Source: Bacteroidales bacterium
GTDB taxonomy: Bacteria; Bacteroidota; Bacteroidia; Bacteroidales; ML635J-15
DNA: 64,000 nucleotides
Direction of reading: 5' to 3'
NCBI GenBank assembly: GCA_017620015.1
Contig: JAFZRE010000033.1
Location: 272,530 to 336,529 of the forward strand
A program made the translations under genes and the position numbers. Under the pieces are notes generated by a model that was not told the origin of the DNA, did no database searches, and was given only the letters and a program-made list of their open reading frames with translations. This document shows positions 26,412 to 36,136 of this stretch, piece by piece (within the stretch, counting starts at the first letter, position 1; every line of letters starts with the position of its first letter).

Positions 26412-28547
26412 TCACACATTCTGCTCCACTCCCTTCATCGTCAACTGAATACGCTTGCGTTCCTTGTCAACCGAAACGACCTTGACCATCACATATTGAT
26501 GCAGTTTCAACACATCCGTCGGCGACTCTATCCGTTTTTCCGAAATCTGCGAAACGTGGACTAGGCCGTTCTCCTTGATTCCAAAATCGACAAACGCACC
26601 GAAATTGGTAATATTGGTGACAATTCCCGGCAAAATCATTCCTTCCTCAAGGTCATCGATACGATGAATGTTCTTGTCAAATTCCAGAACCTTTATCTGT
26701 CCGCGCGGATTGCGGCCTTTTTTCTTCAGTTCGGCGACAATATCAAGCAAACTCGGCATACCAATCTGCTCGGTAACATACTTTGACAAGTCAACGCCAT
26801 CCAGAATTTCGGGTTTTTCCGCCAATTCGGCAACAGTAAGCTTGCAGTCCTTTGCAATCTTTGCAACTACGGGATACGATTCGGGATGAACTGCGGTATT
26901 GTCGAGCGGATTGTCGCCATCGGGAATGCGAAGGAAACCGGCACATTGCTCAAACGCTTTGGCTCCCAAACGAGTAACGTCCATCAACTGCTTACGATTG
27001 GTAAACGCTCCATGCTCCTTGCGGTAATCGACAATGTTCTGCGCAAGCACTGGACCTAAGCCCGAAACATAATTCAGCAGGTGCTTGGTCGCGGTATTCA
27101 GGTTTACGCCGACATTGTTCACAACGCTTACCACAACACGGTCAAGGCTGTCCTTCAGCAACTTCTGGTCAACATCGTGCTGATACTGCCCCACTCCTAT
27201 CGACTTAGGTTCAATCTTCACAAGTTCGGCAAGCGGGTCCATCAGACGACGGGCAATCGAAACCGCACCACGCACCGTTACGTCGTACTGCGGAAATTCT
27301 TCCCTCGCCACCGACGAAGCCGAATAAACAGAAGCACCGTCCTCGCTGACAACAAACACCTGCACCGGACGGTCGAAATGTATGCGCTTGACAAAATATT
27401 CGGTCTCGCGACTTGCCGTGCCATTGCCGATTGCAATAGCGTCAATCTTGTACGCCGACACCATCGACGAAAGTTTTTTCATTGCCAAGGCCGTCTGTTC
27501 CTGAGGCTTATGCGGATAAATATTGTCGTTGTGCAAAAGATTTCCTTCGGTGTCGATGCAAACCAACTTGCAGCCAGTGCGATAGCCCGGGTCTATTCCG
27601 AGAATACGCTTCTTGCCAAGTGGCGGTGTCATAAGCAACTGACGCAGGTTTGCAGCAAAGACTTCAATAGCGGTAATGTCGGCTTTCTCCTTGCTCGACG
27701 AAGCAAATTCGGTTTCAATCGAGGGCTTTATCAGTCGCGAATATGCATCGGAAATAGTTTCGGAAAGCAAGTCGGAACATTGTCCCTTGCCGTGTATGAA
27801 CAAATACTTCAACTGCTTGAGCGAATGTTCCTCGACAGGTGAAATATCCACGCGCAGAAAACCTTCGCTTTCGCCACGGCGCATTGCCAAAATCCTGTGC
27901 GATGGACAAGTTGACAGCCGTTGCGAGAAATCAAAGTAGTCACGGTATTTTTCCGCTTCTTCCATCTTCGATTTCACAACCTTAGACGAAATTACAGCCT
28001 CCTGCTCGAACATTTTGCGGACACGCTCGCGTGCCGACTTGTCCTCGCTGATAAGTTCGGCATTTATGTCGCTTGCTCCAGCAATGGCATCTTCTACAGT
28101 CTTAACATCGTCATTCAGGTATTTCTTTGCCTCGGCATAGACATCAACCGATTTCTGGGCAAAAATCAACTTTGCCAAAGGCTCAAGACCTTTTTCGCGT
28201 GCAACAGCAGCTCTGGTTCTGCGCTTGGGTTTGTACGGTAAATACAAGTCCTCCAAGTCGTTGAGATTCCACGTGTTATTAATCTCCGACTCAAGTTCGG
28301 GAGTAAGTTTGCCTTGTTTTTCAATGGCTGCAAGTATTGTTGTCTTGCGTGCCTGCAATTCGTTGTAATACTCGTTCTTCTTGAAAATCAGTTCAATCTG
28401 CGTCTCGTCAAGTCCACCAGTACGTTCCTTGCGGTAACGCGAAATGAAAGGAATAGTACAACCGTCGTCAAGCAACGCAACAGTATTAGCCACCTGACGT
28501 TCAGAAATGCCAGTCTCGGCCGAAATTATCGAAAAGATATTTTGCAT
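26412..28547 (-). CDS. tex: Tex-like RNA-binding transcription accessory protein
   Basis: A 711-aa Tex protein. Seen in order are the helical N-terminal part (ISERQVANTVALLDDGCTIPFISRYRKERTGGLDE), a YqgF-type domain (KRILGIDPGYRTGCKLVCID), the helix-hairpin-helix region (LNTATKHLLNYVSGLGPVLAQNIVDYRKEHG), and a C-terminal S1 domain (MILPGIVTNITNFGAFVDFGIKENGLVHVSQI). Tex proteins bind RNA and nucleic acids and affect transcription and translation. The length is slightly under the 750-780 aa norm. It follows gtrA by 5 bp on the same strand. Confidence 0.95.
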   Translation of the reverse strand: MQNIFSIISAETGISERQVANTVALLDDGCTIPFISRYRKERTGGLDETQIELIFKKNEYYNELQARKTTILAAIEKQGKLTPELESEINNTWNLNDLEDLYLPYKPKRRTRAAVAREKGLEPLAKLIFAQKSVDVYAEAKKYLNDDVKTVEDAIAGASDINAELISEDKSARERVRKMFEQEAVISSKVVKSKMEEAEKYRDYFDFSQRLSTCPSHRILAMRRGESEGFLRVDISPVEEHSLKQLKYLFIHGKGQCSDLLSETISDAYSRLIKPSIETEFASSSKEKADITAIEVFAANLRQLLMTPPLGKKRILGIDPGYRTGCKLVCIDTEGNLLHNDNIYPHKPQEQTALAMKKLSSMVSAYKIDAIAIGNGTASRETEYFVKRIHFDRPVQVFVVSEDGASVYSASSVAREEFPQYDVTVRGAVSIARRLMDPLAELVKIEPKSIGVGQYQHDVDQKLLKDSLDRVVVSVVNNVGVNLNTATKHLLNYVSGLGPVLAQNIVDYRKEHGAFTNRKQLMDVTRLGAKAFEQCAGFLRIPDGDNPLDNTAVHPESYPVVAKIAKDCKLTVAELAEKPEILDGVDLSKYVTEQIGMPSLLDIVAELKKKGRNPRGQIKVLEFDKNIHRIDDLEEGMILPGIVTNITNFGAFVDFGIKENGLVHVSQISEKRIESPTDVLKLHQYVMVKVVSVDKERKRIQLTMKGVEQNV

Positions 28548-28552
28548 TATGT

Positions 28553-29134
28553 TTATTCTTCTGTATTTTCTATTTTTTCAACTTCCTCCCTCTGCCTTTG
28601 CGAAAAGCTAAAATACATCTGCATAAAGTAACTATAGACAATAACGAGAGCAGTTGTAATTATCTTCGACAGCATAGCGGCAATCTCCTTGTTTGTCATT
28701 CCGAAGAACGAGCAATTCCAGAATCCGATGAAGTCAGCATCGACGAAGACAACCTCGTTGAACAACTTGAGCAACAGATAATTGAGCAATATAGAACCAC
28801 AAACGGTAAGTCCGTAGCGAATCAACTGCCTGTAGCCCTGCAATGTGGAAGCTGTGAAGGTTATGTATTTTGCCAAAAGGAAGCCTATTGTGAAAGTAAT
28901 CGGGAATTCGGTTATAAAAGCAGCAATGTGAGGTGAAATTACAACGATGCCCAAATCAACATTTGAAGCCCCAAATGCATAATTATAAAGGATATAGTAC
29001 AGAATAATATCAAGCAGAGTATTCATTCCACCAGTAAATCCGTACCTGAATATGGTCTGCGGAATAAACCTACGGAAAGGCCTATAGAACCAGTCCACCA
29101 CCGCCAAAATAATATCCCGAATCTTTCTTAACAT
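28553..29134 (-). CDS. GtrA-like membrane protein
   Basis: A 193-aa polytopic protein of the GtrA family, which are small membrane proteins linked to transfer of lipid-bound sugars. The family signature FRYGFTGGMNTLLDIILYY is at about 28-46, with four hydrophobic helices in total and a basic N-terminus. The start is ATG 29134, just after the -7 box TATTTTTG (29145-29152, minus strand). It is 5 bp before tex. No glycosyltransferase is adjacent, so its sugar partner is unknown. Confidence 0.85.
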   Translation of the reverse strand: MLRKIRDIILAVVDWFYRPFRRFIPQTIFRYGFTGGMNTLLDIILYYILYNYAFGASNVDLGIVVISPHIAAFITEFPITFTIGFLLAKYITFTASTLQGYRQLIRYGLTVCGSILLNYLLLKLFNEVVFVDADFIGFWNCSFFGMTNKEIAAMLSKIITTALVIVYSYFMQMYFSFSQRQREEVEKIENTEE

Positions 29135-29144
29135 AAAATCAGCA

Positions 29145-29193
29145 CAAAAATACAACTTTATTTTGGATTGACGATTTACGATTTACGATTTGA
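29145..29193 (-). promoter_or_regulatory. gtrA promoter with TCGTAAA repeat
   Basis: On the minus strand AAATCGTAAATCGTAAATCG is followed by TCAATCC, then 12 bp, then the -7 box TATTTTTG (29145-29152). It is a fourth, slightly more distant version of the repeat seen before hsdR and at 36910 and 37867. Confidence 0.55.
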
Positions 29194-29242
29194 GAATTTG
29201 ATGATTTGAACGGCCTTACCGTTTGATGATATGATGATTCAT

Positions 29243-29270
29243 GTAGAATCGCGTCATGGCGCGATTGTAC
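29243..29270. repeat. 28-bp REP-like palindrome A
   Basis: Starts GTAGAATCGCG, ends CGCGATTGTAC. The inner 9-bp arms pair almost fully, with the GTAG foot. Confidence 0.7.
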
Positions 29271-29297
29271 AGAAATTAAGAGAAAATGTTCAAATTT

Positions 29298-29325
29298 GTA
29301 GCGGCGCAATGCTTTGCGTCGGGTG
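29298..29325. repeat. 28-bp REP-like palindrome G (degenerate)
   Basis: Starts GTAGCGGCGCAATG like the elements at 34898 and 36689, but the right arm TTTGCGTCGGGTG is partly mismatched. Confidence 0.55.
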
Positions 29326-29438
29326 AATTTTTAGATGGTTTGATATTGTTTATAAGATTCATGTTGTTTTTGATTAAAGTTCAAGGTTCAACAGTTTAAA
29401 ATTCAATGGTTTAACGGGTTTAATGTAATGGTTTCTTG

Positions 29439-29466
29439 GTTGAGACGCAAAATTTTGCGTCTTTAC
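29439..29466. repeat. 28-bp REP-like palindrome E
   Basis: GTTGAGACGCAAAA with TTTTGCGTCTTTAC: perfect 10-bp arms (GACGCAAAAT-type core), nearly identical to the reverse of the element at 36061. Confidence 0.75.
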
Positions 29467-29516
29467 AGATTTGCTATTGTTCCTTGTTTCTTTATTCCTT
29501 TATTTTTTTATTTTGT

Positions 29517-29580
29517 CCGTCAGGCTGTCAGACTGTTCGCCTGTTAGACTGTTAGACTGTCAGACAGTTAGTCCGTTAGC
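29517..29580. repeat. CTGTTAGACTG word array
   Basis: About six imperfect copies of a 9-11 bp word (CTGTTAGACTG, CTGTCAGACTG, CTGTTCGC) in a row. The rest of the 29156-29677 gap holds the three palindromes listed and GTTCAA/TTTAAA words. No gene was seen in it. The same words recur at 32572 and, in reverse, near 37690. Confidence 0.65.
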
Positions 29581-29677
29581 CATCAAGTCTCATTCACATT
29601 TTTTTAAGTTTTTTAAAATCTTTCTAAGATTGCGTACCGATAAAAATAATAATTTTGCATTTTGTAACTAAACGTAA

Positions 29678-31183
29678 ATGGCGATGAAAAAGTTAGGCAT
29701 TATAATCTTGGTTATGACAATATGCAGTTTCGCAACTTTTGCACAGAAGAAAGGCAAGACTGCAAAGGAAAACTACAAGTATAACATCGAGTTCACAATA
29801 AAAGGTGTTAGCGATACAGTAATATATGTAGGTCATCACCTCGGCGAAAAGAAGTACGTCATCGACACTATTTCCGTTGATGCGAACGGACATGGTGTAA
29901 TGCGCGGCAACAAGGATATTCACAAGGGCATTTATATTGTAGTTCTGCCGTCGCGCAACATGAATTTCTTTGAATTTCTGATGGGTCCCGAAGGTCAGCG
30001 CAACTTCTCCATCGAAACCGACACTGCCAACTATGTGAAGAATATGAAAATCAAGGGCAGTCCCGAAAACGTTGCATTCAACAACTACCAGCGCCACATG
30101 ATGGATTTGCAGGCAGAACGCTATGAAATAGAAAAGGCCATAAAGAATGCTGGCGACGACAAGGATGCCAAGGAAGCGGAATATGCAAAGATGCGCAACC
30201 TCAACGAACGCCGTGTTGAATATATGACCAAGGTCGAGAACGAAAACAAGGGCACTCTGTTCGGCTCTATAATGCGCTCGATGCACGAAGTTGAAATTCC
30301 CGACTTCCCACGCGACGAAAACGGCATTATCACCGACTCGACTTTCCAGTACAAGTATTACAAAAAACACTACTTCGATTACATTGACTTTGAGGAAGAA
30401 GGTCTTGTCCGCACGCCTATATACGAACCTAAATTGAACTATTTCTTCGAAAAGATGGTAGTTCCGTCGCCGGATTCAATGATTGTTGATGCGCACAGAG
30501 TTATCCAAATGACATACGACGAAGGCATGATGAAGGGCGATACTTTAATATACCAATTTACACTATCGCACTTGCTCAACTACTTCGAGGAATCGAAAAT
30601 TATGGGCTACGATGCTGTGTTTGTGGCAATCGCCGAGGATTGGTACTTGAGCGGAAAAGCACCTTGGGCAGATACCGCATTCATGTCGAAACTGAAGGAA
30701 CGCGTAGAAAAAATCACCCCCACCCGACTTGGTAGCGTTGCCTACAACCTCACCAGAATGCAGTGCGTTGACGACCGCTACTACAACTTGCACGACGTGA
30801 AGTCCGACTACACCGTGCTGATTTTCTGGGAACCATCGTGCGGACACTGCAAGAAGGAAGTTCCAAAACTGATAAAGGAATACCGCGACACACTCAAGGA
30901 CTTGGGTGTAAAGGTTTTCGCAATATACACCCAGTACGACAAGGAGGAATGGGTTAAATTCATTGACGAAAAGGAAATTAAGGAAACCGGCTGGATTAAC
31001 GTCTGGGACGGTCCGTACCCTCACTCACGCTTCCGCGACTACTACGACATCTACAGCACTCCAGTAATCTATGTCCTCGACAAGAACAAGAAAATTGTCG
31101 GCAAACGGCTGAACGTTGAGAATATCAAGGACTTGATTATGTTTGAAAAACGTAAGGAGGAACATGAGAAGAACACTCATTAA
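29678..31183 (+). CDS. Exported thioredoxin-like protein (DUF4369/DUF5106 type)
   Basis: A 501-aa periplasmic protein with a signal peptide ending ATFAQ. The N-terminal 110 residues match the DUF4369-type beta domain (YNIEFTIKGVSDTVIYVGHHLGEKKYVIDTI). The middle is helical, like DUF5106. The C-terminal TlpA-like thioredoxin domain has the active site WEPSCGHCKKEVP with CGHC. Such proteins reduce disulfides in the envelope. The -7-like AATTTTGC lies upstream. It overlaps the next gene by 20 bp, and the two products share the same architecture. Confidence 0.85.
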   Translation: MAMKKLGIIILVMTICSFATFAQKKGKTAKENYKYNIEFTIKGVSDTVIYVGHHLGEKKYVIDTISVDANGHGVMRGNKDIHKGIYIVVLPSRNMNFFEFLMGPEGQRNFSIETDTANYVKNMKIKGSPENVAFNNYQRHMMDLQAERYEIEKAIKNAGDDKDAKEAEYAKMRNLNERRVEYMTKVENENKGTLFGSIMRSMHEVEIPDFPRDENGIITDSTFQYKYYKKHYFDYIDFEEEGLVRTPIYEPKLNYFFEKMVVPSPDSMIVDAHRVIQMTYDEGMMKGDTLIYQFTLSHLLNYFEESKIMGYDAVFVAIAEDWYLSGKAPWADTAFMSKLKERVEKITPTRLGSVAYNLTRMQCVDDRYYNLHDVKSDYTVLIFWEPSCGHCKKEVPKLIKEYRDTLKDLGVKVFAIYTQYDKEEWVKFIDEKEIKETGWINVWDGPYPHSRFRDYYDIYSTPVIYVLDKNKKIVGKRLNVENIKDLIMFEKRKEEHEKNTH

Positions 31184-32537
31184 AATCCTTCTGACAATAA
31201 TCACACTGCAAGCCTTTGTCGTTTCGGCAAGGGCTTACAGCATTAAATTGGAGATACGAAATCTTCCCGACCAGTATGTTTATCTCGCTCAGTATCACGG
31301 CTTCTCAAGCCAGACACTCGACTCAGTAAAAAGCAAGAACGGTATCGCCGAATTCAAAGGGAAAAACGTATTGCCACAAGGAATATACTATATATTTATA
31401 AAGGAGAAGAAATTGTTTGACTTCCACTTTGCAAACAACAAGAAAACGCTCACACTTTCTACCGACATCGAAGATCCCGCATATCATCTAAACGTAAGCG
31501 GAGATGAAACAAGCAAATCATTCAACGATGCACATAAGACAATCCTAAAATATAGGAAACAACTGGACGACAAAACGGTACTTTTAGCAAGTAATAAGTA
31601 TTGGGGCGGTGACACAATTAAAGTCAAAAAAGAAATCGACAGCATAAACAGCCAATACCTTGACTTTTTTCAGAGCGAAATGAAAAAGCAGAAAAAAGGC
31701 GATTTCCTTTACAACCTCTACAAGATGGCATTCGGAGCACAATGGTCTGACTATAACCCAATTACTGACCTTGATTTCTCAAATCCCGACCTGCTACACA
31801 CCCCAGAATATTCGTTCAGAATGTTCATTGAAAAATACTGCGAAAAAAATATTGATGCATACGCCGACAACATTACGGTTGCCATTGCAAATGCCGAACA
31901 TATTGTGCATAAAACCGATCCGCAGAGCGATTACAGAGCACACATACTCGACTACATAGTCATAACCTACTTATCTACATTACACACTTACCCAAGAGAC
32001 CTAAGGCTCGAAGCTGTATCATGCAAGTTGTGGGAAGAATACTACAATGAAAAGCCCTGGTGGATAAGCGACTACGACTATTCGGTACTAAAATGGAGAT
32101 ACGACATTACAAAATACAATGTCATCGGAATGCAAGGCAAGAACATTGTACTCCCCGACCAAAACGAAACCGACCGTTCATTGTACGGACTGAAATCCAA
32201 ATACAAGATTCTGGTTTTCTGGGATTCGGAATGTGAAGTATGCATCGAGAAAGTGAGCCATATCCAAGCCGACTACAACGAACTTAAATCAATGGGGGCA
32301 GAAGTATTTGCCGTCTATACCGAAGCCGAATACGAGCAGTGGAAGGAATACATTGCCGAAAACGAACTAAACTGGATAAATGTCAGCGACCCCGAAGGTG
32401 TCGGCACATACGACTACGATTACGGAACATACAAAACCCCTCGGCTTTACCTACTTGACGAAAACAACATCATCATAGCAAAGGACTTCGATTCGACAAA
32501 GATTATCGAAACAATCAGCAAGCAGGAGAAAAACTAG
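31164..32537 (+). CDS. Exported thioredoxin-like protein, CEVC active site
   Basis: A 457-aa paralogue of the preceding protein. The start ATG 31164 follows AAGGAGG, a strong ribosome site for this phylum, and lies inside the previous gene's 3' end. Signal peptide, DUF4369-like domain (IKLEIRNLPDQYVYLAQYHG), helical middle and TlpA-like domain with WDSECEVCIEKV. CEVC is a changed but intact CxxC, so its redox potential probably differs from that of its partner. Confidence 0.82.
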   Translation: MRRTLIKILLTIITLQAFVVSARAYSIKLEIRNLPDQYVYLAQYHGFSSQTLDSVKSKNGIAEFKGKNVLPQGIYYIFIKEKKLFDFHFANNKKTLTLSTDIEDPAYHLNVSGDETSKSFNDAHKTILKYRKQLDDKTVLLASNKYWGGDTIKVKKEIDSINSQYLDFFQSEMKKQKKGDFLYNLYKMAFGAQWSDYNPITDLDFSNPDLLHTPEYSFRMFIEKYCEKNIDAYADNITVAIANAEHIVHKTDPQSDYRAHILDYIVITYLSTLHTYPRDLRLEAVSCKLWEEYYNEKPWWISDYDYSVLKWRYDITKYNVIGMQGKNIVLPDQNETDRSLYGLKSKYKILVFWDSECEVCIEKVSHIQADYNELKSMGAEVFAVYTEAEYEQWKEYIAENELNWINVSDPEGVGTYDYDYGTYKTPRLYLLDENNIIIAKDFDSTKIIETISKQEKN

Positions 32538-32571
32538 AATCCGCAAACCTATCCGATTTCTCGACAGTGAG

Positions 32572-32645
32572 CCTGTTAGACTGTTCGCCTGTCAGACTGC
32601 AAGCCTGTCAGACTGTTAGACCGTTAGACTGTTAGACCGTTAGAC
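32572..32645. repeat. CTGTTAGAC word array
   Basis: Eight or so imperfect 9-10 bp copies (CTGTTAGAC, CTGTCAGAC, CCGTTAGAC) fill the gap between the convergent genes. It shares GCCTGTTAGACTGTT words with the array at 29517. Confidence 0.7.
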
Positions 32646-32648
32646 ATC

Positions 32649-34838
32649 TTACAGACCCGCCTCCATCTTCGACTGCGCTGCGTACTGTTGCACTATCGGG
32701 TCGTTTGGATTCAGTTGTGCCGACTTCGAGAAATATTTGTATGCTTCAGCAGGATTGCCTTCCGTGCCGTAGATTATGCCCAAAAACTTCTTCACTTCGG
32801 CATCTTCCTTCATAACATCGGCCTTGAGCAGATATTCCTTCGCTTTCGCAAAGTCACCCAAATTTCCATACGACATACCTAGATGGAACGGAATCTCAAA
32901 CTTGCTCGTATTCAACGAATAAGCCTTCGACAGATAATAAACCGCAGAGTCATTCTGCTTCGGATTTGCCGAATAGTAAATCTCGCCAAGCTGATAGTAG
33001 GATTCGTAGTAGTCGGGCGAAAGAACGGCATAATCACGCCATATTGCCTTTTCATATTCAGGATTATCGATATTGTAAGTCAGCACACCTACCGTATTGT
33101 TCCACACATCGCGGTTTAGCGGATTGGAATGCAAAGCCTGCTTGTAATACTTGAACATCGTATTGTAGTCGTTATCAAGCTTGTAGTAAATATTACCAAT
33201 ACGCACCAACGATTCGGAATTAAGGCTGTCGAAACTCAATGCCTTCTCGAAATATGGTATCGCCTCGCGCATAATGCTGTCGCGCTGAGCAATATAGGCA
33301 AGACTGTCGGCTCCGTGGCACTTTGCAGCACGCTTCTCCGCCCCTTCCGACTGCGTGTAAAGGTCACTTGCGTACGAGCTGTTGCCCTTTATGCTGTTTA
33401 CGCTGACATGCACATCGTGGGCAAAAAGCGTTGACGAATCCTTCCAGTCCATATTGCGCGTTACTGTCTTTGCACAGAATGCAATTGCCACAAGACCATA
33501 AAAGGCTACCGTAACATTTCGCAAAGCCCTCTCCTTCTCGGGGAACTTACGCGGAAGCACCCCGGCAAAAGTGTATGCAATGGCAAGGCTAAATCCAAGC
33601 GATGGCATAAACAGAAACCTTTCTGCCATAAATGCACCCACATTGAACAGCAGATTCGACGGCAGAATCAGCGTTGCACCATAGAAAAATATCGCATAAG
33701 AATACACCGACTTGCGCTTAGGCAACAGGTAAACAATTGCAACCACAATCATTCCAAGGTGAAGCACAAGGCTAAGTAGCACCTGCCAGTCGGTCCAATG
33801 CATAGTAGGAATCTGGTACGGATAGTAGTCCCAGGTAAGCGGATGCGGGAAAACAAGCAACTTCAAGTACAGAAGCAACGTGTAGGTCACAGTAGCGTAG
33901 CGTTCACCGCCTGTCATATTGAGGAAAGGATTGTTGAGCAGAAGTTCAGCTTCGTTACCAAACTGGTTTACAATGACATTTGCCCTAATTATCACATAGA
34001 GCAAAGCGCCCAAGAATGCAGGAATTGTCACTTTTACATAATCGGAAACCTTTTGCTCGTAGAAGAAATACAGCGAAAGCGGAATAAGGAATACGAACGC
34101 CACCGTGGTTTCCTTCGACATCGAGCCGAGGAAAATGCAAGCAAAAATGGCGACCAACAGCAATATCCTCTTCGTCAAATCTCTCTTTTCCAAGAACTTG
34201 ATTGCGCAGTCCAATGCCAGCAGTCCAAAGATAAATGCCATAATCTCGTCGCGGCTCTTGATGTTGGCAACCACTTCGGTATGAAGCGGATGCGCTGCAA
34301 ACAGCATAACCGTTAGAAATGGAATGCTCAGGAACCAATAGCGTGGCTTGTGGTTGCGGAACAGTTTTTTCAGCACATGGTACATCAGCAGCAGAAGCAG
34401 GCAGTAGTATATCACATTGAAAAAATGCCCGACGAAGGGAGCCGCCACAATGTCGCCCGAAAAGTCGGGAGCTTCGGTCTTCTTGCCAAAAATTTCAAGT
34501 TCGATGGCAAACATCACCACCGACAGCGGACGGTAGCGACCACCGGCGACTTCGTCCATGTCCTTGCCGAACATTCCCGCCATAGTATCGTAGCTCAGAA
34601 TGTCCTTTATGCCCGCAAAACCTTGCTGTGTAAATTCGTTTTTCCAGATTGTTACGGTGTCGTCGAGGGCATAACCGTGTCCGAGAGTGTTGGCATAAAG
34701 CATAAAGCCGAACACAACGATTATCACTTTCAGTATAATGTCGTGCCTACGAGCCAAGGCATTGTCCTTCAACATAGTACCTGCAGCAACCGGCTGGGTT
34801 TCCTTGCGCGGAGTATCTTTTTTCCTAATGGCATTCAT
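32649..34838 (-). CDS. TMTC-like polytopic membrane protein with C-terminal TPRs
   Basis: A 729-aa protein with about 10-12 transmembrane helices (40-470), then tetratricopeptide repeats to the end (YKLDNDYNTMFKYYKQALHSNPLN, YQLGEIYYSANPKQNDSAVYYLSKAYSLN). The first loop holds GYALDDTVTIW, an acidic pair in the place used by GT-C glycosyltransferases, and HPLHTEVVANIKSRDEI is typical of the TMTC/PMT-like group. A role in transferring a lipid-linked sugar to exported protein is inferred, since the TMTC family does O-mannosylation in animals. The bacterial substrate is unknown. Confidence 0.8.
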   Translation of the reverse strand: MNAIRKKDTPRKETQPVAAGTMLKDNALARRHDIILKVIIVVFGFMLYANTLGHGYALDDTVTIWKNEFTQQGFAGIKDILSYDTMAGMFGKDMDEVAGGRYRPLSVVMFAIELEIFGKKTEAPDFSGDIVAAPFVGHFFNVIYYCLLLLLMYHVLKKLFRNHKPRYWFLSIPFLTVMLFAAHPLHTEVVANIKSRDEIMAFIFGLLALDCAIKFLEKRDLTKRILLLVAIFACIFLGSMSKETTVAFVFLIPLSLYFFYEQKVSDYVKVTIPAFLGALLYVIIRANVIVNQFGNEAELLLNNPFLNMTGGERYATVTYTLLLYLKLLVFPHPLTWDYYPYQIPTMHWTDWQVLLSLVLHLGMIVVAIVYLLPKRKSVYSYAIFFYGATLILPSNLLFNVGAFMAERFLFMPSLGFSLAIAYTFAGVLPRKFPEKERALRNVTVAFYGLVAIAFCAKTVTRNMDWKDSSTLFAHDVHVSVNSIKGNSSYASDLYTQSEGAEKRAAKCHGADSLAYIAQRDSIMREAIPYFEKALSFDSLNSESLVRIGNIYYKLDNDYNTMFKYYKQALHSNPLNRDVWNNTVGVLTYNIDNPEYEKAIWRDYAVLSPDYYESYYQLGEIYYSANPKQNDSAVYYLSKAYSLNTSKFEIPFHLGMSYGNLGDFAKAKEYLLKADVMKEDAEVKKFLGIIYGTEGNPAEAYKYFSKSAQLNPNDPIVQQYAAQSKMEAGL

Positions 34839-34897
34839 CTGTCAAAAAATTCAAAACACAAAGAAAATGAAAATATGGCGAAATAGGAAAAAAATTT

Positions 34898-34925
34898 GTA
34901 GCGGCGCAATGCATTGCACCGCTAC
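34898..34925. repeat. 28-bp REP-like palindrome F
   Basis: GTAGCGG at the left and CCGCTAC at the right around GCAATGCATTGC: nearly perfect symmetry with a GTAG foot. Confidence 0.8.
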
Positions 34926-34927
34926 AA

Positions 34928-34990
34928 ATTAATTATACCAATTGTTCATTGTCAATTATCCATTGTCAATTATCAATTGTCAATTGTTAA
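34928..34990. repeat. CAATTGTCAATT word array
   Basis: Five or six imperfect 10-bp copies of CAATTGTCAA / CCATTGTCAA run up to the stop of the next minus-strand gene. Similar words are at 36663 and 58678. Confidence 0.6.
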
Positions 34991-35638
34991 TTATTCCCCT
35001 ACCACCGCATACATCCTAAATGTAACCTTGTCATCATCAACCGAATCGAGGATTTTACCGTCCTTCACGAACTTGCCGTCGGAAGTGATTTCGGCATAGC
35101 CATCGACAAACGACTTGACAAACCATTTCTGCTTCAGCAGTTCGGCATATTGCTCCGACGACAGCATAAAATATTCCAGCTTCACACCCTTGTAACGCTC
35201 ATTTTTGCTGTAATTATAAGCATCCATTACAGCTGCAGCACGAAAATTCATATAGTTTTGGCATTGCTTCTGCGTAAATCCAATAACAGGCGAATGCTCC
35301 ATATCTTCGTATGTCATCATATAATTCTTTTTGTCAACGGATGAGCGTTTTCGACACCACCTTTCGCCATACACGCGCTTCCAAACTGTTGAATCCACAC
35401 AATTTTCAGAAACGGAACCTTCGGAGACTAAGCCAGAAAATTCTTCGGGTTTGTTTTCGAAAAACCAGAGCATTTCTCGCCAACCAAGATTAGTCATACA
35501 AGTTTTGTCAACATAAATCACCTTGCCTGCAACTTCACACTTTTTGCCGTTGGGCGGAAAATGACCGCCGGCAAACGACACAAGCGCATTACCCACAAAA
35601 AGACCGATAAAAATCAAGATTACAATTATATGTTTCAT
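34991..35638 (-). CDS. Exported protein, weak similarity to formylglycine-enzyme-like fold
   Basis: A 215-aa protein with an N-terminal signal or anchor helix (MKHIIVILIFIGLFVGNALVSFA). The segment SPVIGFTQKQCQNYMNFRAAAVMDAYN recalls the P-V-x-x-V-T-x-x-x-A-x-x-Y-C-x-W-R core of FGE-sulfatase/GldK-type domains, but the protein is short and lacks the catalytic Cys region. Four Cys in the mature part could form disulfides. Function unknown. Confidence 0.5.
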   Translation of the reverse strand: MKHIIVILIFIGLFVGNALVSFAGGHFPPNGKKCEVAGKVIYVDKTCMTNLGWREMLWFFENKPEEFSGLVSEGSVSENCVDSTVWKRVYGERWCRKRSSVDKKNYMMTYEDMEHSPVIGFTQKQCQNYMNFRAAAVMDAYNYSKNERYKGVKLEYFMLSSEQYAELLKQKWFVKSFVDGYAEITSDGKFVKDGKILDSVDDDKVTFRMYAVVGE

Positions 35639-35792
35639 AATTTACCTATTTTTATGTACAACTGCAAATTTATGCAAATATTGTACAGCGCAACAAATAT
35701 TTTTTTCAAAAATCTCTACTTTTTTTTGTTTCTTATCTAAAAATCACTATTTTTGCACGACAAAACAACACTTTTGAATTTCAAAAAACTTG

Positions 35793-35800
35793 TATATTTG
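35793..35800 (+). promoter_or_regulatory. -7 box TATATTTG
   Basis: A consensus TAnnTTTG 29 bp before the ATG of the small membrane protein at 35829. It may also drive DUF805 downstream. Confidence 0.6.
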
Positions 35801-35828
35801 TCGAATAGTTAACTTAAAATTGAATCTT

Positions 35829-36053
35829 ATGGCAAAGAAATTTTTGTATTTCATCATTTTGTGGATTGTTACATTCCCATTTTTTGGATTTGGCTATATT
35901 TTAATCCATTTCGAGAATGGCATCTATACCATTGAAAGACTTAAAGGCGATGTTGTTATGTCGTTAATAATGTCGTTTGTAATATCTCTCGGACTTGCCG
36001 TAACACTTGCTATCAGCCAAAAACAAAAGAATAAAGAAAACAAAGAACAATAG
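35829..36053 (+). CDS. Small two-helix membrane protein
   Basis: A 74-aa protein with two hydrophobic helices (KFLYFIILWIVTFPFFGFGY and MSLIMSFVISLGLAVTLAI) and a charged tail KQKNKENKEQ. The start ATG 35829 follows a -7 box by 29 bp. The family is unknown. Confidence 0.55.
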   Translation: MAKKFLYFIILWIVTFPFFGFGYILIHFENGIYTIERLKGDVVMSLIMSFVISLGLAVTLAISQKQKNKENKEQ

Positions 36054-36060
36054 CAATTTT

Positions 36061-36111
36061 GTACAGACGCAAAATTTTGCGTCTCAACAGAAACGGCGAA
36101 GCCATAGAAAC
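36061..36111. repeat. 28-bp REP-like palindrome D plus GAAACGG word
   Basis: 36061-36088 is GTACAGACGC ... GCGTCTCAAC with perfect GACGCAAAA arms. Directly after it, 36090-36111 is the exact reverse complement of 41597-41618, a 22-bp match. Confidence 0.75.
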
Positions 36112-36136
36112 TTAGAAACTTTTAAACTTAAATTAT

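Noticed and set aside
29517..32645. CRISPR-like arrays at the CTGTTAGAC repeats
   Set aside because: Units are 9-11 bp, imperfect and without unique spacers; no cas genes in the window.
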